A DNA stretch of 64,000 nucleotides from the NCBI RefSeq assembly GCF_010389155.1, contig NC_057769.1, forward strand, positions 2,418,001 through 2,482,000. The letters are read 5' to 3'. This DNA is from Erigeron canadensis. Lineage: Eukaryota; Streptophyta; Magnoliopsida; Asterales; Asteraceae. The first letter of the stretch is position 1; each line of letters opens with the position of its first letter. Positions 45,696-57,442 of this stretch are shown piece by piece. Below the pieces are notes generated by a model. The model was given only the letters and a program-made list of their open reading frames with translations, was not told the DNA's origin and did not search any database. The position numbers and the translations under genes are program-made.

Positions 45696-46171
45696 TTTAC
45701 TATCCGCCTTAAGCTGTCTTTCTACTTAGGCTGCAGTATTGCACTTTGTGAGTTTATGTCTTTATCAAAGTTATTAGTTGTGTCAATTTTAGGTTGGCAT
45801 ATTCATTCAGTAGATCAATTTCTGGATTCATTAAGCATTGATTTGGGTATTCTGTAATCTGGATTTTTCTGGTACTGGTTTATATTCAATTGTTTAATGG
45901 TTCTATTGTGCTCAGTGCAGTTAAATAGCGTCTGATTGGACTCAATCAGACGTGACTGCTATAGTATCTTGTTAAATATACTTGTTAAGCCATATAACAA
46001 TGTGTATTATATATCACCTAATGCATATGTTGAATAAACCATTGAAGTTATGGCCGTCTTCTGCTCTATTTAAAGCCACTATCGATGTAGATCTGAAGTC
46101 CCTTCTTGCTCATTTGTTGCTCTTTCATACTTTTCTTTGTGTCTGCGCGATACACTCTTTGCAGATGATAG

Positions 46172-46176
<5 letters not shown>

Positions 46177-46206
<30 letters not shown>
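46177..46206. repeat. (TA)15 microsatellite
   Basis: Thirty bases of uninterrupted TA. Confidence 0.9.
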
Positions 46207-46208
<2 letters not shown>

Positions 46209-47158
46209 ATTCTTTGATCACAGACGATAATTAGCACTTCAATAATCTGGTAGATCATAAACTATTACCCACTAAGTTTAATTCATTTTGACCAAATGGT
46301 GTTATTTACTGTGTCTACTATGTGATCTAGAATAGATGATCATGCTACTAATTAGGCTAAAATTGTCATGTTGAAGTTTTTGAATAACGGGTAGCAAGGG
46401 GACCAAGATATCAATGTCCCAGTTTCAACATTAGGTAACTTGTTGCACCCCTATTGGAACTAGTTGGGATCATGGCTTTGTCAACTTTAGATAGGCGTGT
46501 GTATGCATGTTTAAGTTGGTTACATGTAAATACTTTTTAATTATGATTTTTAAATGGCACTTAGCAGATTTTATTGATTGTTCGGTTAAAGATTTTAATT
46601 GAATTACAAGTTTCGGTGCAAAATTGTCACCTTGATTTATTGGATTTTATTTTATTCTACCTGGTTTTCAGCTGGTTTTGATAAGCATATCTATTGAATC
46701 TATCCCTTTTAATTTATTAGTGAAGATAATAAAAATGCAGCAGAGAAAGAACCTAAAAAATGCGTTGTCAAGCAGTAATTCTCTGGTTCTCTCAACTTCA
46801 GTCCCTGATGAATGAGCATATATGAGAACAAAGGCTAAGCGCAGACTTGCTTATTCCCATATGCAAGGCGATGAGCTTTATCAAAATGAATTGTGAAACC
46901 CAATTTAAAGGGGATGTTTAACCGCCTAAGCTCGAGTCGTGATTGATATACCCATGTCTTTTCTTTTAGTAGTCAAGGTATTATCCAAACAGTATTTGCA
47001 TATGGGCAACCTCTTTGTTTTTTAGAGCCATTGTGTCCACTTTCTTTCGGGTTCTGGGTCCTATTTGTATATCTACACATTCATTTTTTTGCCTGGGAAA
47101 TGTGATCTTGTGACAATGTTCTAATGTTCCATGGGTCATCTGTTAACATAATTTTCTA

Positions 47159-48267
47159 GTTTCAACTTCATCTTTTACCTTACTACCGATAGTCATTTCC
47201 CATTGATCGTTGAGCCTCCAAGCCGTTGTGGGGTCACGAAAAGCAGACACATTCTCTTTGGTTGGTTTTATGATGGGATTATCGTCCGGTTTGATCCATT
47301 TCTTTAGGAACGGGTCCGAATAGTCTTCAGGTATTGCATAGTTTTGGACTTGATAACCCGGTTCAGGGTTCATATCTATTACTCCAGTGTACAAAATGAC
47401 CGGTTTCTCATCTGGAAGGACCGTAGCGGACCCCGACCAACAACCGTACTTATCGAATGGTTTCGATGGTTCGATTGCTGGATCTAGTGGGGTCCAGTTG
47501 ATTAGGTCTTCCGATACCGAATGGGCCCATACAACGTTACCCCAAACAGAACCATTTGGATTGGATTGGTAGAAAAAATGGTATAATCCTTTGTAATACA
47601 TTGGTGCTGGAACATATGACCAATTTGCAAATTAAACTAAGAAATTCATTTTTGTTTAGAAATTAAGTAAATAAATGTTTTGTAAAGATCATAAACTCAC
47701 CGTTGGGATCTATATATCCATCAATTCCATTAGCCAACCATGCACAAAAATAAGAGAAAAGCAATCAACACCCATGCATGCGTATGCACATTTGTGGTCT
47801 AACCTATCTACAATCAACATTTGTGGAACATATGCATATATATGTATCAAAGAAAACATAATATGACATATATACCATTAATCCAATGATGTTTGGGTTG
47901 AAAATGATAACCAGTTCTATGATCTTCTAAGGTGGTGTTTGTTTGGGACTTAATAAATTAAGTCATGACTTAATCAAAAATACTTAATCCATTAAGTCAT
48001 CAAAAGTGTTTGTTTCCTGACTTAATAAACAAAAAACAACTGTATTGACTTAATCCATACAGACATTAGTTATCCATTTAATCACTTAATCAATTCAGTC
48101 ACTTAATGGGTAAAAAAACAAACAGGCCCTAAGACTTGTAAAGCCATAACATGTAAACGTTTAGAAACCTTGTGGAAGGCCATGACAACTCCATTGAAGT
48201 TATTCAACATTGGAAAAAAATACACCAACCCTATCAAACCCCAAACAAACACATTGAAATACCCCAT
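47159..48267 (-). pseudogene. Truncated GH32 gene (invertase/fructan exohydrolase type)
   Basis: Tandem partner of the complete gene upstream. Exon 1 starts at 48267 (MGYFNVFVWGLIGLVYFFPM, a hydrophobic signal peptide) and reaches HRTGYHFQPKHHWIN near 47886, but a 199-bp MITE sits in the middle (47931-48129). The 9-bp mini-exon ATCCCAACG is at 47701-47709, between TATAG and GTGAGT, and supplies the DPN of the catalytic nucleophile motif. Exon 3 starts at 47606 ([16 protein letters not shown]), carries [23 protein letters not shown] and FRDPTTAW, then runs into unrelated sequence after WEMTIGS (about 47175). The acid/base motif and everything after it are absent. It is therefore a 3'-truncated, MITE-disrupted pseudogene. 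Confidence 0.85.
47931..48129. mobile_element. Tourist-like MITE in exon 1 of the truncated GH32 gene
   Basis: TAA lies on both sides (47928-47930 and 48130-48132). The ends are inverted: GGTGGTGTTTGTTTG and GGGCCTGTTTGTTTT. 199 bp, non-coding, with internal ACTTAATAAATTAAGTCATG palindromic sequence. The 3-bp TAA duplication fits PIF/Harbinger-derived Tourist MITEs. Confidence 0.72.
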
Positions 48268-48764
48268 TATTCCTTTTTATTTTAAGTAAATATAAAATTT
48301 TATATAGAATAACAGAGCTTTGGTTGTGGAAAGTGATTAGTATTTTATCAAGAGTATTAAAAAGAAAATTAATGAGATCTTTATAAAATGAAGGAGAAAA
48401 GGGAGTCATTAGGTGGTGGTGATGAATGTTTTGAGGGAGTTGTGAGGTGGTGGTAAAGATTGTTTCAAGGGAGATAATGCTACATGAAATATGAACAACT
48501 TATTTATGTATTTCATTTCATTATGGTCATATGGTGTGTAAAACCAACACTTTAAGTCACAGTTTCCATCATATTATTTATCATTTTGTATTATTTACTA
48601 CAATTTTCATATAATTTTGTGTTGATTCTATAATAATAATTTGATTGATGATAGTTTTATTATAGTTTTCTAGATAAGAACATATAGGAGATAATACAAT
48701 AGTACAAATACCATCTAAACCTTATTTTTCTGTCTCTCTATGATCTAATAATATGAAACCTAAT
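48268..48764. other. Spacer between the tandem GH32 genes
   Basis: About 500 bases. Presumably the former promoter of the truncated gene and the 3' untranslated region of the complete one. Nothing else seen. Confidence 0.5.
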
Positions 48765-51700
48765 TCAGTTCATCATAGGTGTATTCATGGACCAAGCCTC
48801 CAGTCTCTCAATAATTATAGGTTCAGTGCCATTGTTAAATACATGCAAATGTGCATCAAGACCGACTGCTAGCTCCGGATATACCCTAGATGTGATCACC
48901 GTCTTTCCTCCCTCTGCGAAGCTTTCCACTACCGAGTGATCAATTAAGCTCCTAAGACATAGCTTCTTGTCAGCTAAATCAACGTCCACAAACCCTCCAA
49001 ATGATGGCTTGTATTCTTGTGTATTAGTCGAGGAACTGTATTCATAATGAAACAAGTTCAGAGAGACAATGATATGCTGTTAGTAAAGTTTAGATTGGAA
49101 ATTATATAACCCGACCCATTTTACACTCATTAGTTGCTTTCTTTTTTTGCTGTGTAAGGCGAGTTGAGTAAAAATTGACAAATGATGATTATGGATCAGC
49201 TTACAGAGTAGCATCAGAGCACATGAGAACTTTATACTTCTTGACACGAGTCTTGAAGACTCTAAAGAAAACTGGAGTATATTCTTCAAGATTCTTGGAG
49301 GCAAGTGTTAAAATCCCGAACGGGCCAAGTCCACCTTGTATGGTTGCACCCATGATGCCACATAGATCTTCTGCAAGATCTTGTTGTGGAAGTTTGTCCC
49401 AGTTTCTATTGTACGCCTCGGCTTTTCTCAACCTTGAAAACTTGAAGCAAACATCCACATCGGCCTGTGTCAAACATTAAAAGATTCAAGTGATTAGGAA
49501 ATGCAAATAAACACGAACCTTAAGAGACAATCCATGTTGAACTATTATGCTTTGACATAAAGAAGCAAACTTTTTGTTGATTTTCTTCTAGTGATTCAAG
49601 TTTTAACAGTTAATACTGAAATAACAAACCTGAGCAGCAGTGATTCCATTTATTTCCATGGTATCTCCCTTATAGAGGTTTACATCCTGTACATTCATAT
49701 TCTGACCCCTTAAGGCTTCTAGTTCTCGAATTGGCCATTGTAACAGTTGCTTCCCACTCGGGTCCATCCAAACCATACGCGGAATCAACTAACAGTACGT
49801 TAACAAGATTTTAAATTAGTTCAAAGAAAATCAAGTTACAGTCGTGTATGTTCTTTCCCAAAACGGGCTGGATTTGTTTTGGGTCCATAAGAAATCATAT
49901 ATGAAAGAATTTAGAGTTAATACCTGAATTCCTGCCCATCCCTTGGCAACATTTTCGTCGTTAGTGCTTGACTCGTTAGCCCAACCCCACAAAATCCTTC
50001 GTTTCTGGACGGGGTCAAAGAATGTTTTAGAAGCATAGAAGTTCCCATAATCGTATCTTAAACCCGCCCAACCGTCGATAGTTGTGTTATATGGAAGATA
50101 CAAATCGTTTATTGCGTCATACTCTCCAATAGTGTAGTATTCATTTCTTGTCTCATCAAGGCTCACCTTGAAAACATATTTAGTGTCTTTACTCAAAGTT
50201 GAAGTGTCCAGCCCATTTCTATTACCAAGAGATGATACCGGGTAAAAGTCTGGACATTCCCACATGCCCGTTTCTGATTTCTCATGAAACGGGCGCTCAG
50301 CCCGGGTCCACTTGACAAAATCTTTGCTTCGGTACAAGTATGCAATGCCTCGATCATAGTATCTACTACCGATCAACATTTTCCATTGACCGTTATTAAA
50401 CCAAGCTGTTGAAGGGTCACGAAAAGATGAAACGTTCTCTCTAGTGGGTTTCAAGATCGGGTTATTGTCGGGTTTGACCCAGTCTTGGAGGTATGGATCC
50501 GAATAATTAGCCGGTATGGCATAGTTTTGGACTTGGTAACCCGGATCTGGCGTCTCTTTTATAACTCCAGTATACAAAATGACCGGCTTATCACCTGGGA
50601 GGATTGTGGCAGACCCCGACCAACACCCGTACCTATCAAACCATTTTGATGGTACAATTGCGGGTTTTAGCGGTATCCAGTTAATCATATCCTGCGATAC
50701 AGAGTGGGCCCACACAATGTTGCCCCACACTGCACCTTTCGGATTGTATTGGCAGAAGAAATGGTAAAAGCCCTTGTAATACATTGGTCCTGTTACATGA
50801 CATAAAAACCATTAACTAATTGTCATTTCAATAGCTTTAGATAATGTAATCAAAACATATTGTATGATGTATGATCTTATTTTTCTGAAAAAACTTACCA
50901 TTTGGATCTGCACAAGTAGTTATCATATTGAGCCGCCCATCATGCAATAGACAGTCAGAAGACGAAAAGTATTAGCTCATCCGCAAAAAGATCCGACATA
51001 TAAATAAGTTAAGTTGATCATAGGAGAAAACATGTAAGTACAAGCAATGGTGAAGCCATGGCAAAGGGTGCACCCACGATATCTATAAAACTCTATATTT
51101 TCAGTACTATTTTTATGTATTAGTTTAGTTCAAAATTAATTAGCCAATCACAACAAAATACAAATTCCTGTCCGGCTCTCCTAGACCTCAATTCCTGGCT
51201 ATGACACTGTTTACAAGAGCATCTAATAGCTTGCAATGTAATTTCACTTGCATAGTTGCATACAAAAACAGTCAATATGTGATTCTGTTTAATTTCTTTT
51301 TCTCAAATCAATATATGTTCCATCTTTAAGTTGGGTAACCTTTGTCATGTTCAACTAAATATAGTAAAGCAACTTGCATTTCTCACATCAGTTCTGTCTT
51401 TACAACAAGTAACTTTAACTGGATTAACTAAAAATCAATTCTTTCCTAATATGAACAAAATTTAAAAATTGGAGGCCTAAACTTCTGGTTTTATTAATTT
51501 TATTCTTGAGACAGTTCTTTCATTTGAGTCTCAATTTCAACATTTGTGAGGGATTAATTAATTAAGGGTTTTTTAAAAGTCCTAAATTCTATCCCAGACA
51601 ATCCGTTCTGGATTAAAAAAAAAAGGACTTGTATACACTGTATGTGTATTGCGCACCTGTAAATACGTTTTTTTAGCATAAAAAGCTCTAGATTATTTTA

Positions 51701-53398
51701 TCTTATTTTTAGTTACCAAGAAAGTTTCAATCTTTGTCGGATTAAGAATTAGTAACTTCAAAATTGTTTAATCTCCAAGGTGGCTGATGTTATATCATCA
51801 TACTTTTAAATAGAGAAAAAAAAAACCCTTATTTGTGCACTCATTTGGGGCAAAGTATTGATCTCCGTATATTGGATAGAAACTGTCCAAAATAACAACA
51901 TTATTCTTCGGTTTACTCTCTTAAAGTTTTCTCCACGCCATAAGCTTAAGAAAAAGTTTGTATTGGTCCAATCATTCTAGAAAATAACTTTAAAAATGTA
52001 TATAACAGATTCACTTGGTTTCATATGTTTTTTTGGTAGTTATGGGCCCAGACAAAACAGACGACTGAAACATGCATGTAACCTAATTGGGCATAACCCG
52101 AATTAGCATGCAACTGTCTCGTTTCTGTTCCATCCTGGTTTCTTCTTATTCATGGGTCTCCAAGCTCCATTTTTTTTAAGTAAGTCAATATCTATATCTA
52201 TATTAGAGTATATAATTTAATTTTTCAAAGTATAGACATGATCAGCTATAGCAATAATATTTAAATATCAGTCCATTTGTGCCCTTCAATCGATCGGGTC
52301 CTAATTTCGAATATTTTTTGAAACAGTTAGGAAAGTCTAATACAGGAAAATTTACAAAAATACTCAATTAGAAAGCATAAGTCTAAGTCAAAGACTCACA
52401 TGTTCCAGATAATTAATTACTTTTTTTTAAAGGTATTCATGAATATCAAGAAGTCTAGCTTACGCTATCTTAATCATATACACGCTAAAAAGCCTTTCGA
52501 CATCGAGTACAAACGTCTTGATTGCTACAATTTTTAGTTATTTTTTAGGATTTTAAAAGCTTTTTGTACTTTTGAGTTTTGACCGTATTTATGTTACATT
52601 TATTTACACAAATACATCTTTATAAGTTATATTGTTAAAACAATATTTCCAAAAATAAACTAGTTTTGGCCGGTATCCCATATATATTTCACCCGTACCC
52701 CAGACTACCCTCCTTTATTTGTAGTTCCGTCATTGTATATACACGCACTATTATGCATAGTGAAAAGACAAAATACGAGTATATAATACTACACATTTTA
52801 ATGTAATATTAATCACTAGTAATGACTATAACTTAACGTCAGTCGATTCTTTAGTCTAAATAGTGAGTGCAACATCTATCTTCTTTTATATCGATATTTA
52901 CATGCATGATACATACATACTTGACACTTTTATTTATATACATATATACTACTTCATATATACAGTACTACTTGTCTACTTCTAGTGTTTGGTTACAGTG
53001 TTACACCCACACACTTCTTTGGAAAAAATGTCTTAATAATTACAATCAATCCTTATATATACACACGCATGCATAGAATTAATGCTGTATAATTAAGTGT
53101 ATAATTAACATATGCACACATGCATTTATGTGATTAATTGTGCTTGGTGTGTGAAAAATAGAATATATGGTTAAAAACTCTATGAAGAGACAGTTGATAG
53201 GTACGTACCATTGATCCAATTTTGTTTAGGCTGAAAATGGTAGGCAGGTTTATGAACAAGGCTTACATTTACAGTAATTAGAGACTGATAATCTGGATAG
53301 ACATTATGGAAAGCCATTGCACCATTATTGAAAGTGTTGAAGATTATTGGGAAGCAACATAACAAAACTCTAACACATATACTGCTAACCGTATTCAT
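48765..53398 (-). CDS. Cell-wall-invertase-type GH32 beta-fructofuranosidase, six exons
   Basis: Exons (minus) 53398-53209, 50907-50899, 50789-49924, 49788-49630, 49464-49205 and 49035-48765 give 584 residues. The 9-bp second exon ATCCAAATG is the known plant invertase mini-exon and completes the nucleophile motif NDPNG. Exon 1 encodes a signal peptide, then [15 protein letters not shown]. Exon 3 holds [31 protein letters not shown] (transition-state Asp) and WECPDFYPV (acid/base Glu; the Pro is typical of cell-wall rather than vacuolar forms). The last exons form the C-terminal beta-sandwich ([37 protein letters not shown]). The SLDETR segment keeps the Asp equivalent to Asp239 of Arabidopsis cell-wall invertase 1, which favours sucrose cleavage; Lys242 is Arg here. 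A fructan exohydrolase role stays possible. Intron 1 is 2.3 kb, with no other gene seen in it. Likely secreted to the apoplast. Confidence 0.93.
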
Positions 53399-54178
53399 TA
53401 TTTCAACGTTGTTGTTGTTGTTGTTTTAGTGTTTGCAATTATGTCTTAAAATGTACGAAAAATAAAAATGTGTGTTTGCTTTTTTGTTTTTTTGGAAGAA
53501 AGATGAAGAAATATGAGAGGTTATGGGGAGTTACAAATGTGAAAGATGGTTTGAACTTTGAAGGGGGTATTTATCGAGAGAAAATTGGACGTTTATGGAT
53601 AAGGTTAAATGTTAATAATATTAACATACGGAGTATGATATAATAATAATAAAAATGAAAAATGATAACAACACTTTAAAAATATCATTAGTTGTTTATT
53701 ATTATATATGCATAAAAACTAGTACATTACATGTCAAAAACCACTTCTTCATTTTTTATATAACAATGTACAAATTTTAATACACTCAAATACTTTATAC
53801 CGACAACCTTAAAGTCTATTACGAGTATTAGCAAAACCCAACCTAATAGGATTTTCATTTTTTTGTATTATTCCAGTGCTATATGTGAATGTACAAAAGA
53901 CTGAAAGAGTATATACTGGATCTATGTTTAAAAACCGGTACCGATCAAGTAAGGGATTTTTTGAAATTGCGTTTAGAAAAAATTATCTAATTATTGTGTT
54001 TGTAAAACACAAATTATTAGAAAAAGTGTTTGGTATTAAAAGTGATTATTTGCATTTGTATAAAGAGAAAACGCAATTTAGAAAAAACAAGTAGGGACAT
54101 GTTTTTCTAAAATGTAATTTAAAAACGTAAAATCTGTTCTGAAATCACAACGCCAAACACCCCCTAATATTAAATATA
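53399..54178. other. Upstream of the GH32 gene
   Basis: Presumed promoter (a GTTGTTGTTGTTGTTGTTTT run lies at 53407-53426). A GGGGGTGTTTGGCGTTGTGA-type inverted end near 54145-54163 looks like a MITE terminus, but I could not find a clear partner. The 72-codon frame at 53876-54094 lies in that repeat. Confidence 0.4.
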
Positions 54179-54907
54179 CAATAGAACCTCTATAAATTAA
54201 TACTCGATAAATTAATAACCTCGATAAAACTAATAATTTGTCTGGTTCTAACTTGGGACCAGTACAAAATTGGACTCAATCAATAAAATAATAAGATAAT
54301 AACTTTTTTGAACCCCCAACATAAATATATCAATCTCAGTGAAACTATAAATTAATAATTCATTATATATTCCAAATTTCTAACATTGTCTAGTAAAAAA
54401 CATTCATAAATAACTTTCTCCATGTTCGGGTACTCGACTGTTTTGTGACGCTTGGAACATCTGTCTTGGTCAAAGTCGGCTGATAGGAACTCCGATGATA
54501 TATTGAGAGTGTTTGATTGTTCCTTGAATAACTTTCAAATTAAAAGTTTTGTCAACCTAATGCACCAAATCTTGTTGAGTGCATCCTTGGTGATCTCTCT
54601 TATACTCGTATAACCGTTTTCATTGTTGATTGGTCATGGTTGAATTTTTTACATCTTTTTTTTAAAACTTGTCAATGGACATTTTATACTAATCAATTAG
54701 AATCATGTACATTGAACTATCTTTAATTCAAAACAACGAACTTTGACAAGTTTATTTAATGTGTGAATGTAAAATGTACATCAAAATTTTGAAGATCATA
54801 CATGAACCTCTTTAAATTAATTTTTATTAATTTATCGATATAATAATATCTTGACAAATTAATAAAAAATCACAGTCCTACATTATTAATTTATAGAGGT
54901 TTTATTG
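54179..54907. mobile_element. Emigrant-like (pogo/mariner) non-autonomous element
   Basis: The 24-base inverted ends CAATAGAACCTCTATAAATT.. and CAATAAAACCTCTATAAATT.. differ at one position, with TA immediately outside both (54177-54178 and 54908-54909). TA target sites and AACCTCTATAAATTAATA ends are those of plant pogo-like elements (Emigrant/Lemi family). 729 bp; a GACGCTTGGAACATCTG-like interior may be degraded transposase sequence, but no frame survives. Confidence 0.8.
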
Positions 54908-54909
54908 TA

Positions 54910-56613
54910 TGTTGAAAACTTGGAATCCCTCTTAAATTAGGTCTGCGCTTTTGGTAGAATCATTAGTTTGAGCACAACACAGGTTTGTGTTTGCAAACCA
55001 TTTTTTCCAGTGTATATATTGGTGCCTTTTCATGTTAAAAGGAAGTTCATGTAGAGCTACGTATTCATCACGAATGGATCATCAAGTGGAAATCCTATGG
55101 AAAATATATAATTGCTGCAAATTAATAATTAGTTGATTAGCCGACGGATATATCCTTTTCGATGTATGTAACTACTTATGAATTATTATCAATATAATTT
55201 ATAATATTATGATAAATGCATTTCTATTCTAAAACTCAATAATAACTAGCTAGTGAGATACTTGCCCAGTTGAAACTGATTATTGCGACTTGCAACTATA
55301 ATAACTCGAAAATTGCTATCATAACATACATTTTAGCAACTTCTAGCTAGGCAAACTAAGAAAATTCGACTAAATTTGTATGTTTTTGCATTTAGATCTT
55401 GATCTCAATCTAAATTCGGGTATTTTTAAACTTATTTACGATACTATAAGTGTGTTAGTGTGATTTATTAGGTAAATATTAAATAAACATGTTGGGCCTT
55501 CTTTTCTTTGTGTTGCTTAACTTAAATACATTTGAAGTTGTACTGTTGTAGGGTGTTCATCTGTTAAAGTTTTTATTCATAAATATTCTCTTTACTTGTA
55601 ACGTGTCTTATCTCTACTTAGTTTTATTTTATTTTTTTGCCAGAAAAGAAATAAAATAGAATCAAAGGCTAGACGCAATGGGCAGTTTTAACATATACTG
55701 TACATGTTTGTTATCTGCCAAAGGTATATACTAAGCTTAAGTTCATTAAATGACAAAAATATCACATTTAATCATGGCTCCTTACTTGAAGCAACTCCAA
55801 ATTTGTTGTTCTAGTTTTGGCATTTTGGGGTTGTGTCAAGTTAAGAACTAAACTAAATCAAAGCTATTTTTGTAACTCTTGATTGTCTGAATCTTTATGT
55901 TATGCTCTCCATTTTCCATTAATGTCTATTGGTGAAACTTCGAGGTAAGAAATCAATAGCCGGGTATCGCTCTAAATCGTGTTATAAATTTCCACAAACA
56001 CCAATTCAACCATAAATTGGTGGTTTACATGAACACGTTTTGGGATAATACAAAAGACCGTCTACTAATTTTGACATAATCCAAGAGCTTGGTTGCAAGA
56101 GAGTATTTTTGTATGTGTGTATATTTTTCATGCATCTTCTTCCTCTATACAAGAGTCATTAGTATTAATTGCCTATTTGCCTAATAATGTCATCTTATAA
56201 CTTACAAAATACAAACTGTAACTAGACCTAGACATCTAAGTATCTAACCATGTTCACAACTACCCAGTGGTTTCTAAAAAATCCAAACAGTGACAACAGC
56301 GTGGGTCACAATTTGGACCAAGCTAATGAGTGAGTACGTTGTTGATCTCTAACTCTACTCATCAACTTGGTCCATTATAAATGCAGTCAACATCATAAGT
56401 GAACTATGCTAATGTATATTCATGTGACGGGAATTTGAGGTGCCAAAGCCTCACATTCTGACCTTGGCTAACTGGTATATTTGTAATACTGCAAAATTGG
56501 TACTACAAGTTATTCAACTTACCCAACCATAGCTAGGTTTAAATTCTTACTTCAAGAAGTCGCACTTTCCTGTGAGTTAATAGATTCAACACCAGTGAGC
56601 TACTTAATCTATA
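54910..56613. other. Gene-free spacer
   Basis: No gene or clear repeat recognised. Confidence 0.4.
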
Positions 56614-57012
56614 TCTATACTATATTATAAAGCAAATTCACTTTTTAACTTTCAACATTCAATTTCAACGATGTATACATGATAATGCATGATATATCAT
56701 ACATCAATGCATACAACTTTATCTCTCCTCCATAAATCAGTTTATTCCTCTAATTCTCTCAAAAATTTTTATCTCAATAACCGTACATCGATAAATTATA
56801 AAAATTATATGGGTGTTCTTAAAATTTCATGCTCTTTCATTAGAGATGTCATTCGATATACTTTCGATGAACTTTTAAATCCGATGACGGAACCCGTACG
56901 GCTAAGGCATTTGACTATGACACTCTATGACATATCACCTCCTATGACCTATCACACTCTATGACCTATCACCTTCATCATTTTACCGCCGCAACACGCG
57001 GGTATTTGCTAT
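56614..57012 (+). mobile_element. Small non-autonomous Helitron
   Basis: The 5' end TCTATACTATATTATAAAGC follows an A and matches the usual plant Helitron start. The 3' end has ACCGCCGCAACACGCGGGTA then TTTGCTAT, where CTAG would be expected, so the last bases have mutated. About 400 bp. Near the 3' end there is a short tandem repeat of CTATGACCTATCACACT. A 91-codon frame inside (56689-56964) is not taken as a gene. Confidence 0.65.
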
Positions 57013-57442
57013 CGTATTTTTTTATAAAGTACATTTGGATTGACATTTATCCAAAAGAAAATGTCAATATTTTGGAACAGTAGTTACAAACCATTAAAGA
57101 GCTTTGGATGCGGGCACTAAAACACACCATAAAATTAGAGGACAAAGATTTTATGTACCTTGACATATATGGAAAACATTTATAATTCCCTGTCAACCTA
57201 TAAATATGGTGACGGTAATCCTTATGTATGCATATGAATGGGGGACCATTACAACTTAAACGGCAAAACAAGTTGGAAGTCCAACAATGTTTGTTCTACC
57301 ATTACCTTATCTAATCAATAAAATGTAACAGCAGTTTGAGGCCTGCCAAGTTATTCAATTGCGTATCGCATGTTAATGAAGATTAGCGAGCCCCAAATTA
57401 CCTGAAAATCCCTAACAGAGGAAGTTAGAATTACAACAATAT
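57013..57442. other. 3' flank of the acyltransferase-like gene
   Basis: Probably its 3' untranslated region plus spacer. Confidence 0.4.

Larger units (their letters stand above)
45329..47158. other. 3' flank of NAGK and spacer
   Basis: No further coding exon is convincing. Contains a diverged duplicated segment and a (TA)15 run (46177-46206). Confidence 0.45.

Noticed and set aside
46736..46800. Possible second exon of NAGK
   Set aside because: NAGK already ends with its family C-terminus (GAGTMITG) at a stop codon, and the downstream short frame has no similarity.
44315..53398. NAGK and the invertase genes as a metabolic cluster
   Set aside because: Arginine synthesis and sucrose or fructan cleavage are unrelated pathways in different compartments. 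The genes are on opposite strands and 3 kb apart, so I treat their proximity as chance.
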